The position numbers and the translations under genes were made by a program. Positions 18,871 to 28,363 of a DNA stretch of 44,493 nt are shown one piece after another. The notes beneath the pieces were generated by a model. That model saw only the letters and a list, made by a program, of their open reading frames with translations, made no database searches and had not been told where the DNA came from. Location: assembly GCA_948471115.1 (NCBI GenBank), contig CAOKRJ010000009.1, forward strand, positions 1 through 44,493, written 5' to 3'. The DNA comes from an uncultured Clostridium sp. Its GTDB lineage: Bacteria; Bacillota; Clostridia; TANB77; CAG-508. The number at the start of each line of letters is the position of its first letter. Position 1 is the first letter of the stretch.

Positions 18871-18915
18871 TTCGTCATTCCCTTTTTTTATATATTTTGT
18901 GTCAAACACTGTTAT

Positions 18916-18944
18916 ATTTTATCATATTTTTTTTATATATTCAA
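18916..18944 (-). promoter_or_regulatory. Promoter of uvrA
   Basis: TTGAAT (18944-18939), 17 bases, TAAAAT (18921-18916) on the minus strand, about 46 bases before the uvrA start. I saw no clear LexA-type operator. Confidence 0.55.
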
Positions 18945-19056
18945 TAGTTTTTTGCAAATTTTTGTTTGTTATTTTTTAGAGATATTCACTGAAGTCCTAA
19001 CTCTTCTTCACTAAATTTTTTTTCAAAAACGATACTTCCAAATGTAAATTATTTTT

Positions 19057-19728
19057 TTATTTCAGTATATATCCTTGACCTCGTTTAGTCTCTAATAACT
19101 CTTTTAATCCTATTTCTCCTAGTTTATTTCTTAGTCTAGTAATATTTACAGTTAAAGTATTATCATCTATAAAACTTTCGCTATCCCATAAACATTTTAT
19201 TATATCATATCTTGATACTATTTTTTCTCTATTTTGTACTAAAATTTTTAAAATTTTATATTCATTTTTAGTTAATTCTACTATTTTATCATTTTTTTCT
19301 ATTGTATTTTTTCGAATATTTATTGTGAAATTTCCCGCATCTATTCTTTCGTTTACTCCTTCCCATACATTTGTTCTTTTTAATAATGAATTTATTTTTG
19401 CAAGTAAAATTTGTATATTGAATGGTTTTGTTATATATTGGTCTGCTCCATAATTTATACATAATAATTCATCTATTTCGCTGTCTCTACTTGTAACTAT
19501 TATTATAGGCATTGCTGATTTTTTTCTTAGTTCCTTACAAATATATTCTCCATCTGATTCTGGCAAGTTTATATCTAACAATAATAAGTCTGGATTTATT
19601 TTTAAAATTTTATTTATAGTATCCTTAAACCCTTTTAACGTTTCTGTTTGATATCCATTGTTGCTTAAAAATATGTCTAATTCATCTCTTAATTTTTCAT
19701 CATCTTCTACTATTAATATCTTTTGCAT
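19057..19728 (-). CDS. OmpR-family response regulator without a partner kinase nearby
   Basis: The two-domain transcription factor has 223 residues. The receiver domain has the acidic pair in EDDEK, the phosphorylated Asp52 in LLLLDINLP, VTSRDSE and the ITKPF lysine. The C-terminal winged helix has ELTKNEYKILKIL, VNITRLRNKLG and the KRGQGYIL ending. It is typical of VanR/BceR-like regulators. A histidine kinase would usually follow directly, but here uvrA comes next after an empty 147 bases and no kinase is in the window. GAGGAAT precedes the ATG. Confidence 0.92.
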   Translation of the reverse strand: MQKILIVEDDEKLRDELDIFLSNNGYQTETLKGFKDTINKILKINPDLLLLDINLPESDGEYICKELRKKSAMPIIIVTSRDSEIDELLCINYGADQYITKPFNIQILLAKINSLLKRTNVWEGVNERIDAGNFTINIRKNTIEKNDKIVELTKNEYKILKILVQNREKIVSRYDIIKCLWDSESFIDDNTLTVNITRLRNKLGEIGLKELLETKRGQGYILK

Positions 19729-19773
19729 TTTTTTATTCCTCGTATAATATATTTACAATCAATTTTATAAGTT

Positions 19774-19820
19774 TAATTTACATTAAATAAATGATTGAAT
19801 AGAAAATTTAATGTAAATTA
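19774..19820. repeat. Perfect 15-bp inverted repeat upstream of the response regulator
   Basis: TAATTTACATTAAAT (19774-19788) and ATTTAATGTAAATTA (19806-19820) are exact inverse copies with 17 bases between. There is no T-run, so termination of the upstream exchanger gene is doubtful. It lies about 45 bases before the regulator start and could be an operator. Confidence 0.5.
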
Positions 19821-19905
19821 GCAAAGAATTATTCTTTCTTATTAATCAAATTTCATTTTTGCATAATTTTATATCTCAAAATGTCTCCTTATCTCACGTC
19901 CCTTT

Positions 19906-20865
19906 CTAATGCATAAATAAATTTACCATATATAATACATATATAATTAAATATATAAGTCCATTAGACCTATTCATTTGATTTTTCGGTGGTATTATTG
20001 GGAATATCGATAATAATAATATTCCTAATATTAATATTACCATTTCTAAGTTATATGAAACATTATATATTATTGGATTTATTAATGCTGATATTCCTAT
20101 TATAAGTAACATGTTAAAAATATTTGAGCCTATAATATTTCCTATTGCTATATCACTATTTCCTTTAATTGCTGCTGTAACACTTGTTACTAATTCTGGT
20201 AGACTTGTTCCAATTGCAAGTATTGTTAAACTTATAATTTTTTCACTTATATTAAAAAATCTAGCAACAACTAGTGCATTGTCTACTGTTAAGTCTCCAC
20301 CAACTTTTAACCCAATAATCCCTAATACAATAAATACAATACTTTTAAAGATTGATACTTTCTCATTTTCTGTTTTCAGTTCTATTATAGTTTCTTCTTT
20401 ATCAAATTTTTCTCCATTCTTTCCCATAATTATTGTATATAATATGAAGATTATAAACAGTATTAGTAATATAATTGCTTCTATTTTTGATATTACTCCT
20501 TCTGTATTACAAAATATCATAAATATTATTGTTAGTATTAAACACATTGGCATTTCTATTAGTCGTGTTTCTCTTTGAAATTTTATAGGTCTAATAATAG
20601 TTGATAAACCTAAAATTAATAATAGATTAGCTATATTACTTCCAATTACATTGCCCATGGACATATCTGAGTGTCCTTCTAATGCTGATGTCAAACTTAC
20701 GAATAGTTCAGGCATTGATGTACCTATTGATACTATCGTTAAACCTATTATTATTTCTGGAATATGAAACTTTTTTGCTATATTACTTGAACCATCTACT
20801 AAAAAATCTGCTCCTTTTACAAGTAGTGCAAATCCTATAGCTATTAAAATTATTGATAAAAACAT
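19906..20865 (-). CDS. Na+/Ca2+ exchanger family (CaCA) antiporter, YrbG type
   Basis: This inner-membrane antiporter has 319 residues and ten or so hydrophobic segments. The two inverted alpha repeats are clear: GTSMPELFVSLTSALEGHSD followed by GNVIGSNIANLLLILG in the first half, and GTSLPELVTSVTAAIKGNSD followed by GNIIGSNIFNMLLIIG in the second. A short charged loop (EKFDKEETIIELKTENEK) separates the halves. It probably exports calcium against sodium or protons. The ion is inferred from the family. Confidence 0.93.
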   Translation of the reverse strand: MFLSIILIAIGFALLVKGADFLVDGSSNIAKKFHIPEIIIGLTIVSIGTSMPELFVSLTSALEGHSDMSMGNVIGSNIANLLLILGLSTIIRPIKFQRETRLIEMPMCLILTIIFMIFCNTEGVISKIEAIILLILFIIFILYTIIMGKNGEKFDKEETIIELKTENEKVSIFKSIVFIVLGIIGLKVGGDLTVDNALVVARFFNISEKIISLTILAIGTSLPELVTSVTAAIKGNSDIAIGNIIGSNIFNMLLIIGISALINPIIYNVSYNLEMVILILGILLLSIFPIIPPKNQMNRSNGLIYLIIYVLYMVNLFMH

Positions 20866-20922
20866 TTTCTTTCCTTTCTTCTTTTAATTTATAGTTATAT
20901 ATCATAGCAAATTTTACATTTT

Positions 20923-21963
20923 TTATATCTCTAAACTAATTAATTTATCTAGCAATTGCTTAAAATCTATTCCAATTTGTTTCATCATGCTAGGATATCG
21001 ACTGTGTGATGTAAATCCTGGTATTGTATTAATCTCGTTGAAATATATATCACCTTTTGGTGTTAAAAACATGTCTACCCTTGCAAAGTCTTTACATTTT
21101 AGTATTTTGTATATTTTTTTTGCCGTTTCCTTTGCTTCGTCTGAAGTTCTTTTTTCTATTCTTGCTGGTACATGTATCTTTGAGGTTTTTAATGTGTATT
21201 TTTCTGTGTAGTTGAAAAATCCTTTACTTAATTCTATTTCGTCTATTTCTCCTACTGTTAATTCCTCATTTCCTAGTATTGCACATCCAATTTCTATTCC
21301 TTCTATATTTTCTTCTATTATTATTTCTGTGTCATATTTTAATGCTTCTTCTATTGCCCCTTGTATTTCGTCTTCATTTTCTACTTTTGTAATTCCAAAT
21401 GAAGAACCTGCTCTCATTGGCTTTACAAATAATGGATATTTTAGCTTTTTTAGTCTTTCTAGTGTGTCATTCTTGTTAGTTTTATTATTTATAACTATGC
21501 TTTTTGCTACTTTTATTCCATAACTTTCTACTAGTTTATGTGATAAGTGCTTGTCCATACATAAGCTAGATGATAATGTATTACATCCTATTAATGGTAT
21601 TCCTGAAAGTGCAATTAGTCCTTGTACTGTTCCATCTTCTCCGTTTGAACCATGTAGTACTGGTAATATGGCATCTAGTTTTATTAGTTTTGTTTTATTT
21701 TCTATTTCTATTATTCCTTTATCTTTCGTATTTGTTGAAATTAATATTTTTGTGCACTTTCCTTCTTTTTCCCACGTGTTGTTTTTTATGTTTTCTATTT
21801 GTCCTTCATATTTATACCAATTTCCTTCTCTTGTTATTCCTATTAATGTTATATCATATTTTTCTTTGTTTATGTTTGTTATTACACTGTATGCTGATTC
21901 TAATGATACTTCATACTCTGGACTATTTCCTCCAAATAATATTCCTATTTTCTTTTTTTCCAT
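20923..21963 (-). CDS. D-alanine ligase of the VanG-like clade (D-Ala-D-Ala or D-Ala-D-Ser)
   Basis: This ATP-grasp ligase of 346 residues makes the dipeptide end of peptidoglycan precursors. Ddl/Van features are HGSNGEDGTVQG, CNTLSSSLCMDK, VKPMRAGSSFGITKV and FNEINTIPGFTSHSRYPSMM. The opening FGGNSPEYEVSLESA, the NNTWEKE block and the omega-loop region FFNYTEKYTLKTSKI look, from memory, closer to VanG than to housekeeping Ddl, which usually reads YDY.AKY here. No vanT, vanXY or vanS lies nearby. It may therefore be the cell's ordinary D-Ala-D-Ala ligase in a VanG-like form. Residues alone do not settle the substrate. Confidence 0.85.
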   Translation of the reverse strand: MEKKKIGILFGGNSPEYEVSLESAYSVITNINKEKYDITLIGITREGNWYKYEGQIENIKNNTWEKEGKCTKILISTNTKDKGIIEIENKTKLIKLDAILPVLHGSNGEDGTVQGLIALSGIPLIGCNTLSSSLCMDKHLSHKLVESYGIKVAKSIVINNKTNKNDTLERLKKLKYPLFVKPMRAGSSFGITKVENEDEIQGAIEEALKYDTEIIIEENIEGIEIGCAILGNEELTVGEIDEIELSKGFFNYTEKYTLKTSKIHVPARIEKRTSDEAKETAKKIYKILKCKDFARVDMFLTPKGDIYFNEINTIPGFTSHSRYPSMMKQIGIDFKQLLDKLISLEI

Positions 21964-22023
21964 TTTTTTGTTCCTTTCCTTTCTATGTTTTTTATTTTGT
22001 GATGCTTTACTAAAGCTATAGTG

Positions 22024-23238
22024 TTATATATCTGAATACATAATGTCTACATCTACGTTAGTATTAATTCCATCTATTCTGGCAGTATCACACATTTGCC
22101 ACAGTGAGTATTCTCCTTGATAGTTTGTTTGATTTGTATAGTGTGCTAGCCATATTTGATGTTCTGTTGGATACCATATTTTTTCTAAGTAGTTTTTGCT
22201 ACTGTATAACATTCCTTTATGATTGCTATTTGCTGATGCTACTACATTAAGAAATTCATTTGCTACTTTGTTTATTGTGTAAAAGCTCATTCCTGCTTTG
22301 TTGAATGAGTTCCAGCTTTCCCAATCAAATGCTATTGGTAAGTCTACTTGATATTCACTTAATTGCTTGTTTACCCACTCTGCTTGCTCTATTGCTTGTT
22401 TTACGTTTTTTGCATATGAATAATAGTAAACTCCTACTGGTAATCCTACTCTTTTTGCTCCTTCAATATTTGCAATAAAATATGGATCTATTACATTTTC
22501 GCCATCATAGTCTGTTTGATATCCCATTCTTATTATTGCAAATTCTGCTCCTGCATTTTTTACCTTTTCCCAGTCTATTTCTCCTTGCCATTTGGATACA
22601 TCTATTCCAATTTTTGTTTTTTCAGTTTTGTAGTTGTCTAATATGTCATTAAAGTAAATAGGTTCTTTTGGTTTTGTTGGTTCTTGTTGTGTTGTTTGTT
22701 CTTCTATAACATGAAGTATAAAGTCTTTTTTGGTTTCATTTCCACTTGAGTCTGTTACTACATATGTTAGTTTATAATCTCCTACAGTGTTAAAATCATA
22801 TTTTCCTACAATTTCTCTTTTAGGATTGTCGTCTATGTCATCTCCACTTATTAATACATCTGTTAAATTCTTATCAGAGCCTTTTTTTATTGTGTATGAT
22901 GCTCCACTGAATATTTTTGGGGCTGTTACATCTATCACTTTTATCGTAAATTTAGCTGTTCTGAGCTTCTTTTTTATATTTATAAATTTGAATGAAACTT
23001 CTACGTCTCCTAATTTTTCGGTATCAATTTTTTCATCACTAAATAATGTACCATTAAGGTTTTCTAAAAAATCTGATACTTTTGCTTCTTTTCCAAATTC
23101 GATTGTTAGGTTATCTTTTAGTGTTACTGCTTCTGCATCAATTCTTTTGTTTTCTTCTTGTTCATGATACAACCATATGATAATTCCTGCTGTTAATATA
23201 ATTATTAGTATTATTAAACTTATAATTATTTTTTTCAT
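22024..23238 (-). CDS. Membrane-tethered GH25 muramidase with Ig-like domains
   Basis: A single N-terminal membrane anchor (residues 3-24) holds the 404-residue protein at the outer face. Next come about 70 residues resembling a bacterial Ig-like fold, then a DUF5011/cadherin-like repeat (about residues 107-180, VTAPKIFSG to YVVTDSSGNETKKDF), a TQQEPTKPKEP linker and a GH25 lysozyme domain from about residue 210. The catalytic-site stretches GIDVSKWQGEIDW, YSYAKN and IAFDWESW are present. It should cleave the MurNAc-GlcNAc bond of peptidoglycan, for wall remodelling rather than secretion. Its gene is 60 bases from the D-Ala ligase on the same strand. Confidence 0.9.
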   Translation of the reverse strand: MKKIIISLIILIIILTAGIIIWLYHEQEENKRIDAEAVTLKDNLTIEFGKEAKVSDFLENLNGTLFSDEKIDTEKLGDVEVSFKFINIKKKLRTAKFTIKVIDVTAPKIFSGASYTIKKGSDKNLTDVLISGDDIDDNPKREIVGKYDFNTVGDYKLTYVVTDSSGNETKKDFILHVIEEQTTQQEPTKPKEPIYFNDILDNYKTEKTKIGIDVSKWQGEIDWEKVKNAGAEFAIIRMGYQTDYDGENVIDPYFIANIEGAKRVGLPVGVYYYSYAKNVKQAIEQAEWVNKQLSEYQVDLPIAFDWESWNSFNKAGMSFYTINKVANEFLNVVASANSNHKGMLYSSKNYLEKIWYPTEHQIWLAHYTNQTNYQGEYSLWQMCDTARIDGINTNVDVDIMYSDI

Positions 23239-23374
23239 TTTTAATTCATTCCTTTCTAAGGTACAATTATGTAAGGAAAAGAATTTCTATTTTTTGCCTT
23301 TTATACCTTCCATTTATTTATCCATATATCTCTTACAGCTAATCTGTATTTTAATTGTTATATATTTATTTATA

Positions 23375-24337
23375 TTATTGTAATGCTGTTTTTAATACAT
23401 CTAAATTTCTATTCATTAATGTTACATATGTTTCTCCATTTATATAGTCTTCATTTGATATTGAATGTAATGTTTGCATTTGCATTGCTTTTGCTCCTGT
23501 TTCTTTTGCAATAATGTTTGAAACTTTTGAATTTCCATTTTCTATATATAATACTACTGGTATGTTTTCTTCTTTTATTAAATTTATTAAATATGTTAAA
23601 GTTTTTGTACTAGGTTCTGTTTCTGTACTACAACCATTAAAAGCTCCACTAGCTTTTAATCCAAATTCCTCTAAAAAATATCTTATTGGCATTCTGTCTC
23701 CAAATACTAACCTCTGTCTTTTAGCATTGCTTACTATTTTCCATATTTCTTCATCCAATTTTTCTATTTGCTTTTTATAATTGTTAGCATTCTGCCTATA
23801 TATTGTTTTTTCTTCATTATCAATTTTTTCTAATTCTAATTCCAGGTTTTCTAATATTTTTATTGCATTTTTAGGTGATGTCCAAATATGCTCATCCCAT
23901 GCTAGCTCTTCATGTTCTTCCTCTTCTACTCCATCTATACTTTCTTCTCTATATAATTCTACAGTATCCATTAGCTTTACTAATTTTGTATATGATAAGT
24001 CCAATGTTGGTATAACTTGCTCAGTCCAATTTTCCATTTCTCCACCATTGTATACAAATAAGTCTGATTGTTGTATTGATACTATTTGACTAGCTGTAGG
24101 CTCAAAGTTATGTGCATCTACTCCTGAGTCTAATAGATATATTATTTCTACATTTTTACTTCCATTTGTAATTGCTTTTACAAAATCATATCCAACAAAT
24201 GATGTACAAACAATTTTTATATTGTCTGCTGATCTTGTTGTCGTTTTTTTTGGTTTTATAAGAGCATATATAAATATTACTAAAATTATTACTAGAATTA
24301 TTATACTTATTATTTTATTTAATTTTATTATTTTCAT
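23375..24337 (-). CDS. ZnuA-like metal-binding protein, membrane anchored, without ABC genes nearby
   Basis: It resembles the cluster A-1 solute-binding proteins that feed zinc or manganese to ABC importers. Ligand-type motifs are DAHNFEPTASQ near residue 95 and DEHIWTSPKNA near residue 148, with FGDRMPIRYF in place of the usual HDAF-type block. The His of that block is therefore replaced. A short acidic stretch with EEEEHEE lies before DEHIW. The N-terminus is a hydrophobic anchor without a lipobox cysteine. No permease or ATPase gene lies on either side, so it is either separated from its transporter or acts on its own. Confidence 0.8.
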   Translation of the reverse strand: MKIIKLNKIISIIILVIILVIFIYALIKPKKTTTRSADNIKIVCTSFVGYDFVKAITNGSKNVEIIYLLDSGVDAHNFEPTASQIVSIQQSDLFVYNGGEMENWTEQVIPTLDLSYTKLVKLMDTVELYREESIDGVEEEEHEELAWDEHIWTSPKNAIKILENLELELEKIDNEEKTIYRQNANNYKKQIEKLDEEIWKIVSNAKRQRLVFGDRMPIRYFLEEFGLKASGAFNGCSTETEPSTKTLTYLINLIKEENIPVVLYIENGNSKVSNIIAKETGAKAMQMQTLHSISNEDYINGETYVTLMNRNLDVLKTALQ

Positions 24338-24483
24338 ATTTTTAGCACCTTTTCCTTTATGTATTATATCACTATTTATTTTTAATTTCCACTATATGTT
24401 TCTGATTTTTATATGAATAGCAAAGTTTCATATCGTTAAATTAAAAGATAGTAATCTGATATTAACAGAACCTTAAAAGTAAT

Positions 24484-24528
24484 GTACACCCCAAATGTTA
24501 GATAAAAGTTTTAACATTTGAGGTGCAC
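24484..24528 (-). terminator. Terminator of the ylxM-to-rplS operon
   Basis: On the minus strand GTGCACCTCAAATGTTA pairs with TAACATTTGGGGTGTAC (one mismatch) over an 11-base loop, 43 bases after the rplS stop, with CATTACTTTT following. Confidence 0.75.
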
Positions 24529-24571
24529 TTTAATAAAAGACATTCTCATAAATATAATTTATTAATTATTC

Positions 24572-25117
24572 TTATTTTGAATTATTTTCATCAGTATTTT
24601 CTTCCGTTTTTGTATTTTCTACTATTTCTGCATTTTTTACTGTTTCAACAGTTTGTGTTGCTTCTACTGCTTCTACATTTTCTATTATTTCATCTTCTTC
24701 AATAGTTTCTTCAATAGTCTCAGCATTTTCATCAATTGCTTCTTTTAATACTACTACTTTATTTTCTATTCTTGCTCCAACTTTTTCTTTAGTCTTAGCT
24801 TCTTTTCCTATTCTATCTCTTAAATAGTTTAGTTTAGCACGTCTAGCTTTTCCTACTCTTATAACCTCAACTTTTTCTACCATTGGTGAGTGTAATAAGA
24901 ATGTTTTTTCAACACCTACTCCATAAGAGATTTTTCTTACAGTAAATGTTTCGTTTAATCCTCCACCTTGCTTTTTTATTATAATTCCTTCAAAGACTTG
25001 TATTCTTTCTTTTTCGCCTTCTTTGATTTTAACAGAAACTTTTACAGTATTTCCTACATCTAATACTGGAACTGTTTCTTTTAATTGTTCGTGTTCAATG
25101 GCTTTTATTACGTCCAT
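24572..25117 (-). CDS. rplS: 50S ribosomal protein L19 with a long acidic C-terminal tail
   Basis: L19 sits at the 30S-50S interface. Residues 1-116 match the family ([37 protein letters not shown]). The protein is 181 residues instead of about 115-120. The extra 65 are rich in Glu, Thr, Val and Asn with ETIEE and TVETVK-like repeats and should be disordered and strongly negative. The reading frame continues without a lesion, so the tail is encoded, not an artefact of a lost stop beyond a single base. GAAGGAGG precedes the ATG, and the start overlaps the end of trmD by 23 bases. Confidence 0.95.
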   Translation of the reverse strand: MDVIKAIEHEQLKETVPVLDVGNTVKVSVKIKEGEKERIQVFEGIIIKKQGGGLNETFTVRKISYGVGVEKTFLLHSPMVEKVEVIRVGKARRAKLNYLRDRIGKEAKTKEKVGARIENKVVVLKEAIDENAETIEETIEEDEIIENVEAVEATQTVETVKNAEIVENTKTEENTDENNSK

Positions 25118-25796
25118 TTTTTTTATCCTCCTTCTTTATTATTAAGTCTGGTCTTTTGACCATTGTTATTTCTAACGATTTTTCTTTTCTCCATTTATTT
25201 ATGTTTTCATGGTGCCCACTTTTTAATATTTCTGGAATTTCATGACCTAAAAAATTTTCTGGTCTTGTATATTGTGGATATTCTAATAACCCATTTGAGA
25301 ATGATTCTTCTTGTATAGATTCTTTGTTTAATACTCCTTTAACATATCTTGATATTGAATCAATTAATACCATTGCAGGTATTTCTCCACCAGTTAAAAC
25401 ATAATTTCCAATTGAAATTTCTTCATCAACAATTTCGTCTATAACTCTTTGATCTACTCCTTCATAGTGTCCACATAGTAATATAAGATGATTTTCTTTT
25501 GAGAGTTCTTGTACCTTTTTTTGATTAAGTACTTTTCCTTGAGGTGATAGATATATTACTTTTGATTTTACATCATTTATTGATTTATAAGCATTATATA
25601 TAATATCTGGCATTAATACCATTCCCGCTCCTCCACCATAAGGAGTATCATCTACTTTTCTGTGTTTGTCTTTTGAAAAGTCTCTAATATTTATCAGTTC
25701 AATATCAATTAGTTTCTTTTCTTTTGCTCTTCCTATTATACTTTTATCTAATACTGAAAACATTTCAGGAAAAAGTGTTAATACACTAAATTTCAT
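25095..25796 (-). CDS. trmD: tRNA (guanine-N1-)-methyltransferase
   Basis: Methylates G37 of tRNAs reading CNN codons and prevents frameshifting, using S-adenosylmethionine in a knotted SPOUT fold. It has 233 residues with [26 protein letters not shown] and [11 protein letters not shown], the knot and cofactor residues. It lies nine bases after rimM and overlaps rplS. In this genome its role in reading-frame keeping is of interest because of the +1 sites described elsewhere, though no link is shown. Confidence 0.97.
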   Translation of the reverse strand: MKFSVLTLFPEMFSVLDKSIIGRAKEKKLIDIELINIRDFSKDKHRKVDDTPYGGGAGMVLMPDIIYNAYKSINDVKSKVIYLSPQGKVLNQKKVQELSKENHLILLCGHYEGVDQRVIDEIVDEEISIGNYVLTGGEIPAMVLIDSISRYVKGVLNKESIQEESFSNGLLEYPQYTRPENFLGHEIPEILKSGHHENINKWRKEKSLEITMVKRPDLIIKKEDKKNGRNKSH

Positions 25797-25805
25797 ATTT
25801 TTCTC

Positions 25806-26312
25806 CTAAATTAATCCTGCTATTAATTTAACTATCATTTTTTTTGCTATAACATCTACTTTTTTTATTACTTCTCCTATTGCTGGTAAAAGAATTTGCT
25901 TTCCTGTTTTATCTTTTACAACATATACATCATTACTTCCCGTTGGAAATACATCTATTATATCTCCTAAAAGCTCTCCTTCTTCTGTAAATACTTGTAT
26001 ACCTATTATATCTGTTATAAAATAAGTATCTTCTGGAAGGTCAACAGCATCTTCTCTATCTATTTTTATATAGCAATTTTTATATTGCTCAGTATCATTA
26101 ATATCATCTATTCCTTTGATTTTCAATAATACTAGGTTTTTATGATATTTAATTTCTTCGATATCCTTCTTTTCTAGTTTCCTATTTTTTTCAATATAAA
26201 TGTTTTTCAAATTATCAAATCTTGTAATATCGTCTGTAAATGGTACAACCTTGAAAAAACCTTTTATTCCATATGAATTAACTATTTGACCTATTTCTAG
26301 AAAGTTGTTCAT
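25806..26312 (-). CDS. rimM: 16S rRNA processing protein RimM
   Basis: This 30S maturation factor of 168 residues binds S19. The N-terminal beta barrel has IGQIVNSYGIKGFFKVVPFTD and the PRC-barrel end has GSNDVYVVKDKTGKQILLPA. Operon position between the KH-domain gene and trmD is canonical. Confidence 0.95.
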   Translation of the reverse strand: MNNFLEIGQIVNSYGIKGFFKVVPFTDDITRFDNLKNIYIEKNRKLEKKDIEEIKYHKNLVLLKIKGIDDINDTEQYKNCYIKIDREDAVDLPEDTYFITDIIGIQVFTEEGELLGDIIDVFPTGSNDVYVVKDKTGKQILLPAIGEVIKKVDVIAKKMIVKLIAGLI

Positions 26313-26330
26313 ATAATAAAACTCCTATTT

Positions 26331-26561
26331 CTAATCTATAAATTCAACTGTAACTTTTTTATGTTCTCTAGCACCAATTGCTCTTACAATATTTCTAATT
26401 GCTTTAGCAATTTTCCCTTCTTTTCCTATAACTTTTCCCATATCATCAGGTGCAACTTTTATTTCAAAAATTGTTAATTTGTCTTTTTCTATTTGATTTA
26501 TTGATATCTCGTTAACATTTTCAACAAGATTTTTTAGTATACTCTCTAAAATTTCTTTCAT
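26331..26561 (-). CDS. khpA: KH-domain RNA-binding protein (KhpA/YlqC)
   Basis: The small RNA-binding protein has 76 residues and one KH domain with the GKEGKIAKAIR loop. In Gram-positives it works with KhpB in small-RNA and cell-division control. It lies between rpsP and rimM, as usual. Confidence 0.94.
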   Translation of the reverse strand: MKEILESILKNLVENVNEISINQIEKDKLTIFEIKVAPDDMGKVIGKEGKIAKAIRNIVRAIGAREHKKVTVEFID

Positions 26562-26587
26562 TATATGTCCACCTTTCTAAGTCTTAA

Positions 26588-26821
26588 TTATTGAGCTTTT
26601 TCAATTAAAGCTTTTACTGTATCTGTAGGCTGTGCACCTTTTTTCATCCATTCCTCAGCTTTTGTTTTATCTATAATTATTGTTGCAGGAGTTGTCATTG
26701 GATTGTATGTTCCAATTTGCTCTATTATTTTACCATCTCTTGGAGATTTAGAATCAGCAACAACTATATGATAGAAAGGAGACTTTTTCTTACCTTCTCT
26801 TTGTAATCTTATTTTTACCAT
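26588..26821 (-). CDS. rpsP: 30S ribosomal protein S16
   Basis: The 77-residue S16 has [24 protein letters not shown] and [10 protein letters not shown], typical of the family. AGGAGGTGAAAAAAT precedes the start. The 177 bases between it and ffh contain no gene, only AT-rich sequence with a GTTAGAAATTAGA stretch and a GGGGCGAC segment near the ffh end. Confidence 0.97.
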   Translation of the reverse strand: MVKIRLQREGKKKSPFYHIVVADSKSPRDGKIIEQIGTYNPMTTPATIIIDKTKAEEWMKKGAQPTDTVKALIEKAQ

Positions 26822-26998
26822 TATTTTTTCACCTCCTGTACTAGAAGTAAGAGATTATCAGTTAGAAATTAGAATTTATAACTTTTAATTTCACACTTCG
26901 ACATTTATATTTATAAATTTAATAACAATAACAAATGGAGCTTAGTGATGTCTCAAGTCTATAGTATTTTCTGAAATGTCGCCCCTTTTTACATTTTT

Positions 26999-28351
26999 CT
27001 ATAATTTAAAATTTTTCAAATCATTTGGATTCATTCCTTTTAACATTTTATTGAATCCGCCTTTTTTGTTTTGCATTTGCTTCATCATTTTTTGTGTCAT
27101 TTCAAATGATTTTATAAATTTATTTACTTCTTGCACAGATGTCCCTGACCCTTTTGCTATCCTTATTCTTCTGCTTGCATTTAATACTTTAGAGTTTCTT
27201 CTTTCTTTTGCTGTCATTGAGCATATTATTGCTTCTATTCTTATAAATTCTTTGTCATCTATTTTTATGTCCCCAAGTTTATTTGCTCCTGGTACCATTT
27301 TTAATAGTGATGAAAATGAACCCATCTTTTTTATTTGCCTTAATTGTGCTAAATAATCATCTAAGTCAAATTCTTGCTTTCTTAATTTTTTTTCTAGTTT
27401 TAATGCTTCTTCTTCGTCATATGCTTCTTCTGCTTTTTCTATTATTGATAATACATCACCCATTCCTAGAATTCTTGATGCCATTCTCTCTGGATGAAAT
27501 GATTCTATATCACTTAATTTTTCTCCTGTCGCTGCAAATTTTATTGGTCTTCCTGTTACATTTTTTACTGATAATGCAGCACCACCTCTTGTGTCTCCAT
27601 CTAGTTTTGTAAGTATTATTCCATCAATTCCTACAGTCTCATTAAAGTTTGTTGCAACGTTTACTGCATCTTGACCTGTCATTGAATCTACTACTAATAA
27701 TATTTCATGCGGTTTTACATTTGATTTAAGTTTTTTTAGTTCTTCCATAAGTTCTTCATCAATATGTAATCGTCCTGCCGTGTCTAAAATTATTACATCA
27801 TTTAATTTTGACATGGCTATATTTTGTGCTTGTTTTGCTATGTGAACAACATCCTTTGAAGATTCATTGGCAAATACTGGTATATTTAGACTTGCTCCTA
27901 CTACCTGTAATTGTTTTATTGCTGCTGGTCTATATACATCACATGCTACCAATAATGGATTTTTTCCCTGTTTTCTTAATAAATTAGCAAGTTTTCCAGC
28001 GGTTGTTGTTTTTCCTGAACCCTGAAGCCCTATTAACATTATGATTGTTGGTGGATTAGGAGTAAAGTTTATTTTGCTTTGTGTTCCACCAAGAAGCTCT
28101 ACTAGTTCATCTTTTACTATTTTTATAATTTGTTGTCCCGGTGTTAATGATTTTAAAACGTCTGCTCCTTTTGCCTTTTCTCCAACTGTGTTTATAAAAT
28201 CTTTTACTATTTTATAGTTTACATCTGCTTCTAATAATGCTAATTTTACTTCTCTTAACATTTCTTTTAAGTCATTATCTGTAATTCTTGCTTTTCCTTT
28301 TATTTTTCGTGTAATTTCTTGCAGTCTTGAAGATATTCCTTCAAATGCCAT
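26999..28351 (-). CDS. ffh: Signal recognition particle protein Ffh
   Basis: This GTPase targets ribosomes making membrane proteins to the translocon, with SRP RNA and FtsY. The NG domain has GLQGSGKTTTAGKLA near residue 107, DTAGRLH and TKLDGDTRGGAAL. The M domain has GSGTSVQEVNKFIKSFEMTQKMMKQM. The 450 residues are normal. It follows ylxM by 12 bases. Confidence 0.97.
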   Translation of the reverse strand: MAFEGISSRLQEITRKIKGKARITDNDLKEMLREVKLALLEADVNYKIVKDFINTVGEKAKGADVLKSLTPGQQIIKIVKDELVELLGGTQSKINFTPNPPTIIMLIGLQGSGKTTTAGKLANLLRKQGKNPLLVACDVYRPAAIKQLQVVGASLNIPVFANESSKDVVHIAKQAQNIAMSKLNDVIILDTAGRLHIDEELMEELKKLKSNVKPHEILLVVDSMTGQDAVNVATNFNETVGIDGIILTKLDGDTRGGAALSVKNVTGRPIKFAATGEKLSDIESFHPERMASRILGMGDVLSIIEKAEEAYDEEEALKLEKKLRKQEFDLDDYLAQLRQIKKMGSFSSLLKMVPGANKLGDIKIDDKEFIRIEAIICSMTAKERRNSKVLNASRRIRIAKGSGTSVQEVNKFIKSFEMTQKMMKQMQNKKGGFNKMLKGMNPNDLKNFKL

Positions 28352-28363
28352 AGATTTTTCCTC

